Source of the DNA: Anabaena cylindrica PCC 7122
GTDB taxonomy: Bacteria > Cyanobacteriota > Cyanobacteriia > Cyanobacteriales > Nostocaceae
Direction: 5' to 3'
Assembly: GCF_000317695.1 (NCBI RefSeq)
Contig: NC_019771.1
Span: forward strand, 62,001-126,000
DNA length: 64,000 nt
Each line of letters opens with the position of its first letter. Positions within the stretch are counted from its first letter, which is position 1. The notes under the pieces were generated by a model. That model had not been told where the DNA came from. It did no database searches and worked only from the letters and a program-made list of their open reading frames with translations. Of the stretch, positions 8,032-17,013 are shown one piece after another. A program made the translations under genes and the position numbers.

Positions 8032-9077
8032 GCAATTATCCCTAATTTAGTGAGGCGTTCAATGGTGTCTTTTTGTGTTTGTATGAAATGTGTACGGTCT
8101 ACGTTTCCATCTAGCATAGTATTAGGTGGGTAGAAGTGTGATTGGTGGTAACTTTGGGCATAGAGTTCAAATCGTTGACGTGAAAGTAGGTTATTTAACC
8201 CTGGCCTAGTGCGATCGCTCCTCAGTGCTGCTATATTAATCTCAGCAAAGGCTGCCATGCTTTCCCCTGCACCTGTTTCTGCTAATACGATGCCTCGATG
8301 ATCAATAATTTTAGACCCACCATCGACAGAAGCCGCAGGAATGGGACTATTAATTATACCTGCTGTATTGGCTGAAACGACGTAAACCATATTTTCCACA
8401 GCACGCGTGATTTTAGCTGCATCTTTTGGGGTCAGGTTTTTGCTATAAACTTCTGATGTGGAATGTAATAATATTTCTGCACCACGCATTGTTAAACATC
8501 GGGCAACTTCTGGATATAAAATTTCTTCAGATGCTAAAGCTGCTAAATTGCCAATTTCGGTTTTTGCAACCGGGAAAACTCCCTCTAATCCATAGCAATC
8601 AAGATATTTATCCCAAACATCATGAGGTGTGGGTGCAAACATAGAATTTAGCCGCCGATAGCGTAAAATAATTGAGCCGGAAGGATCAATTACAAAGCAA
8701 GTTTGGAAGTATAAACCTGGAAAATTGGGATCTAGTTCATAAGCATTCCCAGATAGAAATATTTTATGTTTTTGGGCAATTTTACCAAGTGCTTCATATT
8801 CAGCCCCTGCCATTTCTAAACAGGCTTTTTCTGCCCATACCTCTAAAGATTCTCCCAATGGAAAACCTGTAAGAAAATATTCAGGGAGGACAATTAAACG
8901 ACAGTCAAAACCAATAAAAGCGATACTGGCAGCGATTTGCTGTTCTAAACGTTTAATGGTATTTTGGATCATGGAACAGGCTTCAGTGCGATCGCTTGCC
9001 TGATTGACTGCATGACAGGTAACTTGCAATGCTAAGGCGCGGAATGATTCGGGATAATTTATATTCTTAGTTGTCAT
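8022..9077 (-). CDS. Nitrilase-superfamily protein lacking catalytic Cys and Lys (probable pseudoenzyme)
   Basis: A 351-residue protein with the nitrilase/amidase alpha-beta-beta-alpha fold. The Glu of the triad is present in LIVLPEYFLTGFP (about residue 66). The block that normally reads YRK has YRRLN, so Arg stands at the Lys position. The block that normally holds the nucleophile (ICxxxxYPE in aliphatic amidases) reads LASEEILYPEVAR, so Ser stands at the Cys position. The fold looks intact and the frame is open, so this is substitution rather than decay. It may bind or hydrolyse something in another way. The C-terminus LGIIANS runs into a heptamer repeat. Its start lies only 15 bases from the divergent lyase-family gene. 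Confidence 0.8.
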   Translation of the reverse strand: MTTKNINYPESFRALALQVTCHAVNQASDRTEACSMIQNTIKRLEQQIAASIAFIGFDCRLIVLPEYFLTGFPLGESLEVWAEKACLEMAGAEYEALGKIAQKHKIFLSGNAYELDPNFPGLYFQTCFVIDPSGSIILRYRRLNSMFAPTPHDVWDKYLDCYGLEGVFPVAKTEIGNLAALASEEILYPEVARCLTMRGAEILLHSTSEVYSKNLTPKDAAKITRAVENMVYVVSANTAGIINSPIPAASVDGGSKIIDHRGIVLAETGAGESMAAFAEINIAALRSDRTRPGLNNLLSRQRFELYAQSYHQSHFYPPNTMLDGNVDRTHFIQTQKDTIERLTKLGIIANS

Positions 9078-9092
9078 CTACTTGTTACTTAT

Positions 9093-9956
9093 ATGTCTGC
9101 TGCCGAAAAACTGCGAGAATTACTAGCACAACCTGAAATTATCATTATTCCTGGTGTGTATGACTGTTTGAGTGCAAAACTTGTAGAAAAAGCAGGTTTT
9201 GAAGTTGCTGCTACTAGTGGTTTTGGTATTGCTGCTTCTACATTGGGTTTACCTGACTATGGTTTTCTCACCGCTACGGAAATGCTTTACAGTGTAGGAC
9301 GGATTTGTCAATCAATTAATATACCTTTAATTGCCGATTGTGATACGGGTTATGGTAACGCTTTAAATGTGATGCGGACTGTAAAAGATGCCGTACAGTT
9401 GGGTTTAGCTGGGGTGATTTTAGAAGATCAAGAATGGCCGAAAAAGTGTGGTCATTTTGAAGGAAAGCGAGTTATATCCATGACTGAACACGCGGGTAAA
9501 ATTCGTGCTGCGGTGGCAGCGCGAGGTGATAGCGGTTTGGTAATTATAGCTAGAACTGATGCCCGCGCACCTTTGGGCTTAGAGGAAGCCATTCAACGAG
9601 GAAAATCATACATCAATGCCGGTGCAGATATCTTGTTTGTGGAAGCACCCCAATCTGTGGCAGAATTACAAACCATAGCTGCTGCTTTCCCTGATGTGCC
9701 GTTAGTTGCTAATATTGTAGAAGGTGGAAAAACACCGGAAATTTCTCCAGCAGAATTACAAAAATTAGGTTTTAAAATTGTCTTTTTCCCCCTAACTGCA
9801 CTCATGGCTGTGACTGAAGTAATGAGTGCTTGTTTTCAACATCTTAAAGAACAGAACACTACTGTTAATCTTCCCGGTTTGATGAATTTTCAAGATTTTC
9901 AAGAACTTATGGGCGTTCCTAAATATCTGCAAATTGAGAAACAGTATAAAGAATGA
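9093..9956 (+). CDS. Isocitrate lyase / PEP mutase superfamily protein
   Basis: A 287-residue TIM-barrel enzyme of the isocitrate lyase/phosphoenolpyruvate mutase superfamily. It shows GVYDCLSAKLVEKAGFEV at the start, the metal-binding IADCDTGYGN at about residues 80-89, and the loop EDQEWPKKCGHFEGK at about 111-125. KKCGH is the signature that carries the catalytic Cys of the lyases and distinguishes them from phosphonomutases. Members cleave C-C bonds of 2-methylisocitrate, dimethylmalate or oxaloacetate; the substrate here is open. It is transcribed divergently from the nitrilase-like gene with 15 bases between start codons. No long intergenic promoter exists, so each promoter must lie inside the other gene or upstream signals are very compact. 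Confidence 0.88.
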   Translation: MSAAEKLRELLAQPEIIIIPGVYDCLSAKLVEKAGFEVAATSGFGIAASTLGLPDYGFLTATEMLYSVGRICQSINIPLIADCDTGYGNALNVMRTVKDAVQLGLAGVILEDQEWPKKCGHFEGKRVISMTEHAGKIRAAVAARGDSGLVIIARTDARAPLGLEEAIQRGKSYINAGADILFVEAPQSVAELQTIAAAFPDVPLVANIVEGGKTPEISPAELQKLGFKIVFFPLTALMAVTEVMSACFQHLKEQNTTVNLPGLMNFQDFQELMGVPKYLQIEKQYKE

Positions 9957-10008
9957 GTTGATAATTGATGATAGGTTGAAAAATATAAAATACCTCTCCG
10001 AATAAAAT

Positions 10009-10036
10009 GTAGAGACGTTCCATGGAACGTCTCTAC
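10009..10036. terminator. Perfect 28-base palindrome, possible terminator or repeat
   Basis: GTAGAGACGTTCCA is followed directly by its exact reverse complement TGGAACGTCTCTAC. It lies 52 bases after the lyase-family gene and can form a stable hairpin in either direction. No long T-tract follows on the plus strand, so a dispersed palindromic repeat is an equal possibility. Confidence 0.55.
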
Positions 10037-10106
10037 TAAGGTTCTCGATAAAGTATATTGTAAGTATTCTCTATCCTGAATTATGTTCGATAAATTAATT
10101 CTTGAT

Positions 10107-10181
10107 TATAGCGTTTCCTCAACACACGAGGTACATCATAGCCCCCTCATCGCTTGCGGGGAGGGGGTTGGGGTTTCTACC
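10107..10181. repeat. TATAGC-type miniature inverted-repeat element, copy B (left part)
   Basis: It begins TATAGCGTTTCCTCAACACA, continues with GAGGTACATCATAGCCCCCT and a G-rich complement GGGGAGGGGGTTGGGGTTTC. The left end matches the elements at 51181 and 33653. The right terminal repeat cannot be recognised, so this copy is partial. Confidence 0.7.
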
Positions 10182-10232
10182 TTTTGATCGCTGTCGAACT
10201 CACGTTTGTTTAACAAGACTCATAATTACGAA

Positions 10233-11072
10233 TTATTCAACTTCCTTAATTCGTGTTTTCCGTTCCAAAATCTCCTTCAACACCAAAGTCACAACTGCTA
10301 GTAGTGCCAAAAGTACAGCCGCAGAAAAGGCAGCTTCAGTTTCATACTGTTTATAAGCATCTTCAACAAAAAGCGGTAGACTCTGAGTTGTATTCCCAAT
10401 ATTGCCAGAAACAACAGAAACTGCACCAAATTCACCCATTGCTCTGGCATTAGTTAAAATTACGCCATAAAGTAAACCCCAACGGATGCTAGGCAGTGTC
10501 ACACGCCAAAAAGTCTGCCAATCGTTTGCACCCAAGGTTTTGGCCGCTTCTTCTTGGTCTTTACCAAACTCTTCTAAAACCGGAATTACTTCTCTAGCCA
10601 CAAAAGGCATACTGACAAATGCGGTAGCTAAAACCATACCAGGAAAGGCAAAGATGATTTGAATATCATGGCTTTGTAACCAAGGGCCAAACCATCCGTT
10701 TCGTCCGTAAAGCAGGACTAGCATTAAACCTGCAACTACTGGAGAGATAGAAAAAGGGAGGTCAATAATACTGAGAACGATAGCCCGTCCTGGGAATTTA
10801 TGTCGAGAAATAGCCCAAGCGGCACATAGACCAAATACAGTATTTATAGGTACGGCAATTAAGGCCAGCAAAAGAGTTAGCCAAGCAGCATGAAGAAATT
10901 CCGAATGGGTGAGGTTAGAGATAAAGGGGCCAACTCCCTTTTTAAAAGCTTGGTAGAATACGTTGAGTGTGGGGATATATTGAACTAAAGCTAAATAAGC
11001 GATCGCAATACCAATTAAAACCCCTGGAACCCAACTCTGTTTTTTGGAATTATTTCTTTTATCTGTCGTCAT
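10233..11072 (-). CDS. cysW: Sulfate ABC transporter permease CysW
   Basis: A 279-residue inner-membrane permease with about six hydrophobic segments, starting after a short basic N-terminus. The cytoplasmic EAA loop reads EEAAKTLGANDWQTFWRVTL, the contact site for the ATPase CysA. With CysT it forms the channel of the sulfate/thiosulfate importer. Its start overlaps the end of cysT by 14 bases (11059-11072), showing translational coupling in sbp-cysT-cysW. No cysA follows: the next genes downstream are unrelated, so the ATPase must be encoded elsewhere. CysW rather than a molybdate permease is chosen from the pairing with a sulfate-binding protein and CysT. Confidence 0.92.
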   Translation of the reverse strand: MTTDKRNNSKKQSWVPGVLIGIAIAYLALVQYIPTLNVFYQAFKKGVGPFISNLTHSEFLHAAWLTLLLALIAVPINTVFGLCAAWAISRHKFPGRAIVLSIIDLPFSISPVVAGLMLVLLYGRNGWFGPWLQSHDIQIIFAFPGMVLATAFVSMPFVAREVIPVLEEFGKDQEEAAKTLGANDWQTFWRVTLPSIRWGLLYGVILTNARAMGEFGAVSVVSGNIGNTTQSLPLFVEDAYKQYETEAAFSAAVLLALLAVVTLVLKEILERKTRIKEVE

Positions 11073-11928
11073 ATCTTCTCGACCAAGCTTGTAAGAAATT
11101 AATAGCTAATAACAGCACCAAAGAAATTACGAGTAAAACCACACCAATCACTGTTGCACCAGAATAGTCATACTGTTCCAATCTCTGGAAAATTAGTACA
11201 GGTGCAATCAAATCTTTAAACGGTGTATTGGAAGCAATCATCACTGTTGAACCATACTCTCCCACAGCGCGGGAGAAACCCAAAGCCACACCAGTCAAAA
11301 TTGTCGGAAATAACGGTGGTAAAATCACCTTCCAAAAAGTCTGCCATTGAGAAGCACCCAAACTCCACGCAGCTTCTTCAATTTCCTGTTCCATTTCCTG
11401 AAGCACGGGTTGTACAGTCCGCACCACAAATGGTAAGGAAATAAATATCATTGCTACCCCTACCCCCAAACGGGTAAAAGATACCTTAATTCCTAAAGGT
11501 GCAAGTAAAGAACCAATCCAACCATTATCACTATAAACTGTTGCCAGCGTTAAACCTGCAACTGATGTTGGTAAGGCAAAAGGTAAATCTACTGTCGCGT
11601 CAATGATACGTTTGCAAGGAAAATCGTAACGTACCAAAACCCAAGCAATCAGAGTTCCAAACACACCATTGAGCAAAGCAGCAAAAATTGATGTCAAAAA
11701 AGTAACATTATATGTTGCTAAGGCTAACTCACTGGTAGCGATTTCCCAAAACTTAGCCGGAGGTTCCGTACTTGCTTTGAAAAACATAGCTGCTATAGGC
11801 AAAAACAACATTACAGTTAAGTATGCTAGAGTAATTCGCCAAGTCCAAGGAAGTCGAATTACATTATCTAGAAATACCTTCCAAACAGGAGGTTTATGAT
11901 CAACTTTCGCCGAAGAAGATACGGTCAT
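11059..11928 (-). CDS. cysT: Sulfate ABC transporter permease CysT (CysU)
   Basis: A 289-residue permease with about six membrane segments. The N-terminus is soluble and basic, with the first helix at LPWTWRITLAYLTVMLFLPI. The EAA loop reads EEAAWSLGASQWQTFWKVIL. The motif RAVGEYGSTVMIASN near the C-terminus is typical of CysT. It is the partner of CysW in the sulfate/thiosulfate importer. The gene lies between the binding-protein gene and cysW, and a heptamer/octamer repeat occupies the 132-base gap after sbp. That gap could uncouple expression of the binding protein from the permeases. Confidence 0.93.
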   Translation of the reverse strand: MTVSSSAKVDHKPPVWKVFLDNVIRLPWTWRITLAYLTVMLFLPIAAMFFKASTEPPAKFWEIATSELALATYNVTFLTSIFAALLNGVFGTLIAWVLVRYDFPCKRIIDATVDLPFALPTSVAGLTLATVYSDNGWIGSLLAPLGIKVSFTRLGVGVAMIFISLPFVVRTVQPVLQEMEQEIEEAAWSLGASQWQTFWKVILPPLFPTILTGVALGFSRAVGEYGSTVMIASNTPFKDLIAPVLIFQRLEQYDYSGATVIGVVLLVISLVLLLAINFLQAWSRRYDDR

Positions 11929-11954
11929 AATTCAAAATTAGGTTTTTTCTGATG

Positions 11955-12025
<71 letters not shown>

Positions 12026-12060
12026 AAGAAAGAATTAATCATCAATCACCAATCACCAAA

Positions 12061-13176
12061 TTACCGTTTGTTTTTAACCTGAATTTGGTCAAAAAGGCCA
12101 CCATCAGCGAAAAACTTCTTATCTACTGCTGTCCAACCGCCGAAGTCATCAACTACACCCAGAGTTTTTACCTTTGGAAATTTGTCTGAAACTGCCTTAG
12201 TTTGGGCTACTGTCTCATTCACTGGTCGGAATCCCAATTTGACAAACTCTTCTTGTGCCTCAGGAGTGTAGAGGAATTTGATAAACCCTTCTGCGACTTC
12301 GCGTGTGCCGTGTTTATCAACGTTTTTGTCCACTACTGCAATGGGATTGTCAATGGATATATTGACATCAGGAACAACATAGTCAACTCTCTCGCCCTTT
12401 TGTTGTGCCAAGATAACTTCATTTTCATAATTGATTAAAGCATCTCCCTGACCCTGTTTGGCAAAAGCGTCAGTGGCTTCCCGCGCATCTTTAGTCAGAA
12501 TTGGCACGTTTTTGTAAACTTTGCTGACAAATTCAGTAGCTTTAGCTTCATCACCACCAGTTTTAACTACGGAATTCCATAGTGCTAAGAAATTCCACTT
12601 AGCAATACCTGACGTTTTTGGGTCAGCCGTAATTACTTTGATGCCATCTTTTCCCAAATCTTCCCAGGTCTTGATACCTTTAGGGTTGCCTGGACGAGTG
12701 ATGATTGCTGCCACAGATTTGGAGACAATGCCATTGTTGGGAACTTCTTTTTCCCATGCTGGCTCAATTAGTCCAGCTTTTTCAATCTTTTGGGTGTCTC
12801 CAGATAGGGCTAAGTGGACAACATCTGCTTCCAATCCATCTATAACAGCACGAGTTTGGGAACCAGAACCACCATAGCTTTGTTTAAAGGTAACAGTTTG
12901 GTTATGTTCTTGTTTCCACTTTTCTACAAATTTAGGAATAATGGCTTCGTGAGCAGCTTTGGTAACAGCAAAGGATACTAGGGTTAATTCCACATTGGGC
13001 TTACTTGCCGCTACAGGACTAGCACCCGGAGTATCTGCGGAGTTACTCTCATTCGTACCAGAGCAAGCGGCAACTGATACACTCAAGAATATTCCAGTTA
13101 AAAAGAGTGATACAAAGCTTTTGAGTGATTTTAGCTTAAATCCAAGTTGTAATTGTTTGAACGATCGCAAATTCAT
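12061..13176 (-). CDS. sbpA: Sulfate-binding lipoprotein, ABC transporter substrate-binding subunit
   Basis: A 371-residue periplasmic binding protein for sulfate. After a basic N-terminus comes a hydrophobic stretch ending in SVAAC, a lipobox, so the mature protein is probably lipid-anchored at about residue 38. The mature part shows LTLVSFAVTKAAHEAIIPKF and QSYGGSGSQTRAVIDGLEAD, the sulfate-contact loop of the Sbp family. KTSGIAKWNFLALWN and the C-terminal GFRPVN follow. It leads the operon sbp-cysT-cysW. A second paralogue is encoded divergently. A 14-base palindrome lies about 42-55 bases before its start (13218-13231). Confidence 0.94.
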   Translation of the reverse strand: MNLRSFKQLQLGFKLKSLKSFVSLFLTGIFLSVSVAACSGTNESNSADTPGASPVAASKPNVELTLVSFAVTKAAHEAIIPKFVEKWKQEHNQTVTFKQSYGGSGSQTRAVIDGLEADVVHLALSGDTQKIEKAGLIEPAWEKEVPNNGIVSKSVAAIITRPGNPKGIKTWEDLGKDGIKVITADPKTSGIAKWNFLALWNSVVKTGGDEAKATEFVSKVYKNVPILTKDAREATDAFAKQGQGDALINYENEVILAQQKGERVDYVVPDVNISIDNPIAVVDKNVDKHGTREVAEGFIKFLYTPEAQEEFVKLGFRPVNETVAQTKAVSDKFPKVKTLGVVDDFGGWTAVDKKFFADGGLFDQIQVKNKR

Positions 13177-13591
13177 GTTCCAGACCTCCTGTAAATATAC
13201 AGTTAATTGATGGGAATACGGTATTTACCGTTCATAGTATATAGATAATTGCAGATATGTGGTTATAAATGCAAGCAAAAACAACACTTCCTCGATAGAG
13301 AATATGGGGATTGTACCAGTTTCATGGTCAATTACAACTTCTATGGTCTAAAAATTTTCATCAGGCTAATAGCTTGACTTAATTCCTGGATATATTCATA
13401 AGCTTTTAATCAGTTTATTTTATTCTAAATAAAAAAAGATTATACATACATTTCCCGATAAATAATTCGTGGTTTTTTGAAAAAACCTATTGATTTTCTC
13501 TGTACCATCTGATACGCTCTTTTTTAAATCTATTAATTACGATATCCCGATCTATATACCGTAGATTTTACCAGCTAATTCACAATTCCCC
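13177..13591. promoter_or_regulatory. Divergent promoter region between two sulfate-binding protein genes
   Basis: This 415-base AT-rich gap separates the two divergent sbp genes and must hold both promoters. The palindrome ACGGTATTTACCGT lies at 13218-13231 on the sbpA side, and a related TACCGTA lies at 13557-13563 on the other side. The decamer ATCTATATAC also occurs near both genes, at 13237-13246 (minus strand) and about 13550-13559 (plus strand), each pointing to its gene. A shared sulfur-responsive operator is possible, but the regulator is unknown. Confidence 0.4.
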
Positions 13592-14674
13592 ATGAAATAC
13601 AATTTCTCAACAAATCTAGTAGTTCCATTTTTAAAGCTTTCTTCTACTGTAGGGTTAGTAGCAGGTTTAAGTATAAATACGATTTACCCTGTATTAGGTT
13701 TAAACACAACCTCAAAAACGCAACTGATTAGTCAAAGTGGTAAAAAGGTCGAAATTACTTTGGTTTCTTATGCAGTAACTAAGGGGGCTTACGAAAAAAT
13801 CATTCCTCAGTTTGTGGCGAAATGGAAACGAGAAAAAGGTCAAGATGTGATAATTCGTGAAAGCTATGGTGGTTCGGGTTCACAAACCCGTGCTGTAATT
13901 GATGGTTTACCCGCAGATGTGGTAGCTTTAGCGTTGGCGCTGGATACGAAAAAGATTGAAAAAGCAGGTTTGATTCAACCAGGCTGGGAGAAAGAAGCTC
14001 CGAATAATTCAATTGTTACTCGTTCTGTAGTTGCTTTAGAAACTCGTCCACGTAATCCGAAAAAGATTAAGAATTGGGCTGATTTAGCTAAACCGGGGAT
14101 CAAAATTATTACTGCCAACCCTAAAACATCTGGTGGTGCGAGGTGGAATTTTCTAGCTTTGTGGGGTGCAATCACTAAAAATGGTGGAAATGAAACTCAA
14201 GCCCAAAATTTTGTTACTCAAGTTTTTCGGAATGTGGCTGTACTACCTAAAGATGCACGAGAGTCAAGTGATGTTTTTTACAAAAAAGGACAGGGTGATG
14301 TACTACTAAACTATGAAAATGAAGTTATCTTAGCTGCACAACAAGGAAAGACAGATGTATCTTATGAGGTTCCATCAATTAATATTTCTATAGATGCACC
14401 TGTTGCTGTTGTGGACAAAAATGTTGATAAGCACGGTAATCGTCAAGTTGCAGAAGCTTTTGTGAAGTTTCTTTTTACTCCTGAAGCACAGCGTGAGTTT
14501 GCTAAAGTTGGTTTTCGTCCCGTTAATTCTACTGTAGCCAAAGAGGTGCAGAATAAATTCCCGAAGATTTCCCGACTCTACACCGTAGATAATTTGGGCG
14601 GTTGGAATGCTGTGCAGAAGAAGTTTTTTGATGATGGAGCCATCTTTGACAAAATTCAAGGGGCAAAGCGCTAA
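13592..14674 (+). CDS. Second sulfate-binding protein paralogue
   Basis: A 360-residue substrate-binding protein of the sulfate family, closely similar to the divergent sbpA product. Matching blocks are ITLVSYAVTKGAYEKIIPQF, ESYGGSGSQTRAVIDGLPAD, KTSGGARWNFLALWG and GFRPVN. The N-terminus has a signal-like hydrophobic stretch (about residues 10-32) but no lipobox Cys, so it is probably a soluble periplasmic protein, unlike its neighbour. No permease follows it, so it must serve the CysT/CysW channel or another one. Its 3' gap to the next gene is AT-rich and empty. Confidence 0.92.
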   Translation: MKYNFSTNLVVPFLKLSSTVGLVAGLSINTIYPVLGLNTTSKTQLISQSGKKVEITLVSYAVTKGAYEKIIPQFVAKWKREKGQDVIIRESYGGSGSQTRAVIDGLPADVVALALALDTKKIEKAGLIQPGWEKEAPNNSIVTRSVVALETRPRNPKKIKNWADLAKPGIKIITANPKTSGGARWNFLALWGAITKNGGNETQAQNFVTQVFRNVAVLPKDARESSDVFYKKGQGDVLLNYENEVILAAQQGKTDVSYEVPSINISIDAPVAVVDKNVDKHGNRQVAEAFVKFLFTPEAQREFAKVGFRPVNSTVAKEVQNKFPKISRLYTVDNLGGWNAVQKKFFDDGAIFDKIQGAKR

Positions 14675-15024
14675 CTCTAGTTACGCAGTCAAATTATTAC
14701 AATAACTCTTCAGGGATGCGATGTTTGCGGTGTTCTAGTTGCCATCGCTTTCTTGAGGAGATACTTTTATTTTTACTACCCTACAAAATCATACTTAGTT
14801 ATTTTTGTCAAGACAAAATTTCCTATAGCAAATATCAGTATTTATACTATTGTTGGACTTATTTACAAAAGCCTACTATATGTAAACTTACTAAAATTAC
14901 TGTTATATTTTATTGCATTTAGGGTGATGGAAAACTACTATCCATGCTCAATTTGAGTGCTAAATTTTTGGTTATTTAAATCAGCAAAACCATCCTAACC
15001 ACAAAAAAATTTAATGAAAAATTT
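14675..15024. other. AT-rich gap without recognised gene
   Basis: These 350 bases hold short open frames only, with no ribosome binding sites or recognisable protein motifs. They presumably include the promoter of the response regulator gene. Confidence 0.4.
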
Positions 15025-16221
15025 ATGACTCAGTCGCAACTTATACAATTTAATAGAATAATAAATATATTTAAAAAATGTACTCAACTGCAATTTAGTG
15101 GTCAAATCAATATTAGAGATACAAAAAAAAACAAGTGGATTTTCTATTATCAATTAGGAAAATTAGTATGGGCGACAGAAAGCACTCACATTCACCGTCG
15201 TTTGCGTAGAAATCTGGTTGATAACTGTCATGATCTTGATATTAATAGTATCAACTTTTATGACGTTGATATATCAGTTGATTACTGGGATTTTTTGATT
15301 ATAGAAAATTTGTATAAAACTCAAAAAATCACTAATGAGCAAATTAATAATATTATAGAAAAAACAATATTTGAAGTTACCTGTGACTTGGCTCAAAAAA
15401 CCAACTCGTCTTCTTTTTTCTGTGAACAAAATCAAGATACACAGTTAGAAGCTCCAATAATTTCTACATCTATCAATATCCTATTTCAACAAATTAAAGA
15501 TTTCTGGAATGGTTGGTCAGAAGCAGGTTTGGAAAATTTCCATCCTAATCTATCACCAGTATTACGCAATCCAGACTTACTACGGAGGCAAGTTAACTCC
15601 ATTGTATATAATAACTTTGAACGTTTAATTAACGGACAACATACATTATGGGACTTAGCTGCAAAGATGAAGCAGAATGTTGTGTCCGTGACTCGCTCTT
15701 TGCGTCCTTTTATGCAAAAAGGAATCACAGAATTAATAGAAATAGGTGACTTACCTCTAGCAATTTCTAAAGCAAATCATCAATCTAGTTATTCGCGAGT
15801 AATTAGTAAAAATGCTCCTCTCATAGCTTGTATAGATGATAGCCCTCAAGTTTGTAAAATATTAGAGAGGATTATTACTGCTAATGGGATGAGATTTATA
15901 GGTATTCAAGATGCCGTCAAAGCCTTGCCAGTACTAATTGAAAGTAAACCGGATTTGATCTTTTTGGATTTGATTATGCCTGTGATCAACGGTTATGAAC
16001 TTTGCAGCCAATTAAGAAGTACTTCTTTATTTGCTAAGACACCAGTGATAGTATTAACTGGTAGTGATGGCGTTTTTGATAGAGTACGTTCTAAGGTATT
16101 TGGGGCAACGGAATTTATCACCAAGCCAATTGATAGTGATAAAGTAATTGGGATAGTGAATAGGTATTTACAGGATGAACCAAAATTGGGAAAGCCATAT
16201 AATTTGGCATTTTCTTATTAA
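15025..16221 (+). CDS. PatA/PixG-type response regulator (DUF4388-REC)
   Basis: A 398-residue protein. The N-terminal half (about 10-250) is the PATAN/DUF4388 type: FSGQINIRDTKKNKWIFYYQ, then LGKLVWATESTHIHRRLRR. A C-terminal receiver domain follows from about residue 265. The receiver has the acid pair in CIDDSPQVCK, the phospho-acceptor Asp in LIFLDLIMPVINGYE (about D314), Thr in VIVLTGS and Lys in FITKPID, so it should be phosphorylatable. PatA in Anabaena affects heterocyst pattern, while PixG and relatives act in phototaxis. No partner genes of either pathway are adjacent, so the role stays open. Confidence 0.88.
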   Translation: MTQSQLIQFNRIINIFKKCTQLQFSGQINIRDTKKNKWIFYYQLGKLVWATESTHIHRRLRRNLVDNCHDLDINSINFYDVDISVDYWDFLIIENLYKTQKITNEQINNIIEKTIFEVTCDLAQKTNSSSFFCEQNQDTQLEAPIISTSINILFQQIKDFWNGWSEAGLENFHPNLSPVLRNPDLLRRQVNSIVYNNFERLINGQHTLWDLAAKMKQNVVSVTRSLRPFMQKGITELIEIGDLPLAISKANHQSSYSRVISKNAPLIACIDDSPQVCKILERIITANGMRFIGIQDAVKALPVLIESKPDLIFLDLIMPVINGYELCSQLRSTSLFAKTPVIVLTGSDGVFDRVRSKVFGATEFITKPIDSDKVIGIVNRYLQDEPKLGKPYNLAFSY

Positions 16222-16239
16222 GATATTTTCCTAAATAAA

Positions 16240-17013
16240 TTACTCAACATTAAGCGGTAAACCATCTTGAAACACTAGTATTTCTCCTGGTTGGATTTGT
16301 GTCCAAATTTCGTTATCTGTGAGGGGAATAGTGACAATGACAGCAACGCGATCGCTTGGGGTAGTCAATTCGCTAAAATCTACAGTCATCTCTTCATCAA
16401 TTAAATGCGCGGCTGCAAAGGGTGCTTGACGGATAATGTACCAGAGTTTGGTAGAGCAATGGGTAAAGAAATGCTCTCCATCAGAGAGTAAATAGTTAAA
16501 AATGCCGATAGAATTTAATTCTGCCGTAATTTTGCTTAATACAGGATAAAGTAACTTGAGTGGGGGTTTACCATCAGGAAAACTTGCTCGCAAAGCGTTG
16601 AGAATCAAGCAAAATGCCTGTTCGCTATCTGTGTTACCAACAGGTTGAAAAAAGCCATTATTTTGAGGATGAAAGTCTGGTAAATTGCCGTTATGGGCAA
16701 ATACCCAATACCTACCCCACAGTTCCCGGCAGAAAGGATGACAGTTTTCAATGGCTATTTCACCTTGGGTAGCCTTGCGAATATGGGCAATGACGTGGGT
16801 AGAGTGGATAGGATAGCGACGGACTAACTCTGCTAATGGAGAAGCTATGGAGGGTTTAGCATCTAAAAAAATCCGACATCCTTTACCTTCAGAAAAACTA
16901 ATACCCCAACCATCGCTATGATCATCGGTTTTTCCTCCCCTAGCAGAAAATCCTTCAAAGGAGAAGCAAATATCTGTTGGTACATTGCAGTTCATTCCTA
17001 GCAGTTGACACAT
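16240..17013 (-). CDS. Class II glutamine amidotransferase (YafJ type)
   Basis: A 257-residue protein with an N-terminal nucleophile hydrolase domain. MCQLLGMN puts the nucleophile Cys at position 2. The supporting motifs are SDGWGISF, THVIAHIRKATQG and FAHNGNLPDF, then NTDSEQAFCLIL. These give a glutaminase site that releases ammonia from glutamine, but no synthase domain is attached, so the acceptor is unknown. The length and motifs match the YafJ/EgtC-like stand-alone group. It is convergent with the response regulator gene, with only 18 bases between the stops. The start is fixed by the need for Cys2. Confidence 0.9.
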   Translation of the reverse strand: MCQLLGMNCNVPTDICFSFEGFSARGGKTDDHSDGWGISFSEGKGCRIFLDAKPSIASPLAELVRRYPIHSTHVIAHIRKATQGEIAIENCHPFCRELWGRYWVFAHNGNLPDFHPQNNGFFQPVGNTDSEQAFCLILNALRASFPDGKPPLKLLYPVLSKITAELNSIGIFNYLLSDGEHFFTHCSTKLWYIIRQAPFAAAHLIDEEMTVDFSELTTPSDRVAVIVTIPLTDNEIWTQIQPGEILVFQDGLPLNVE

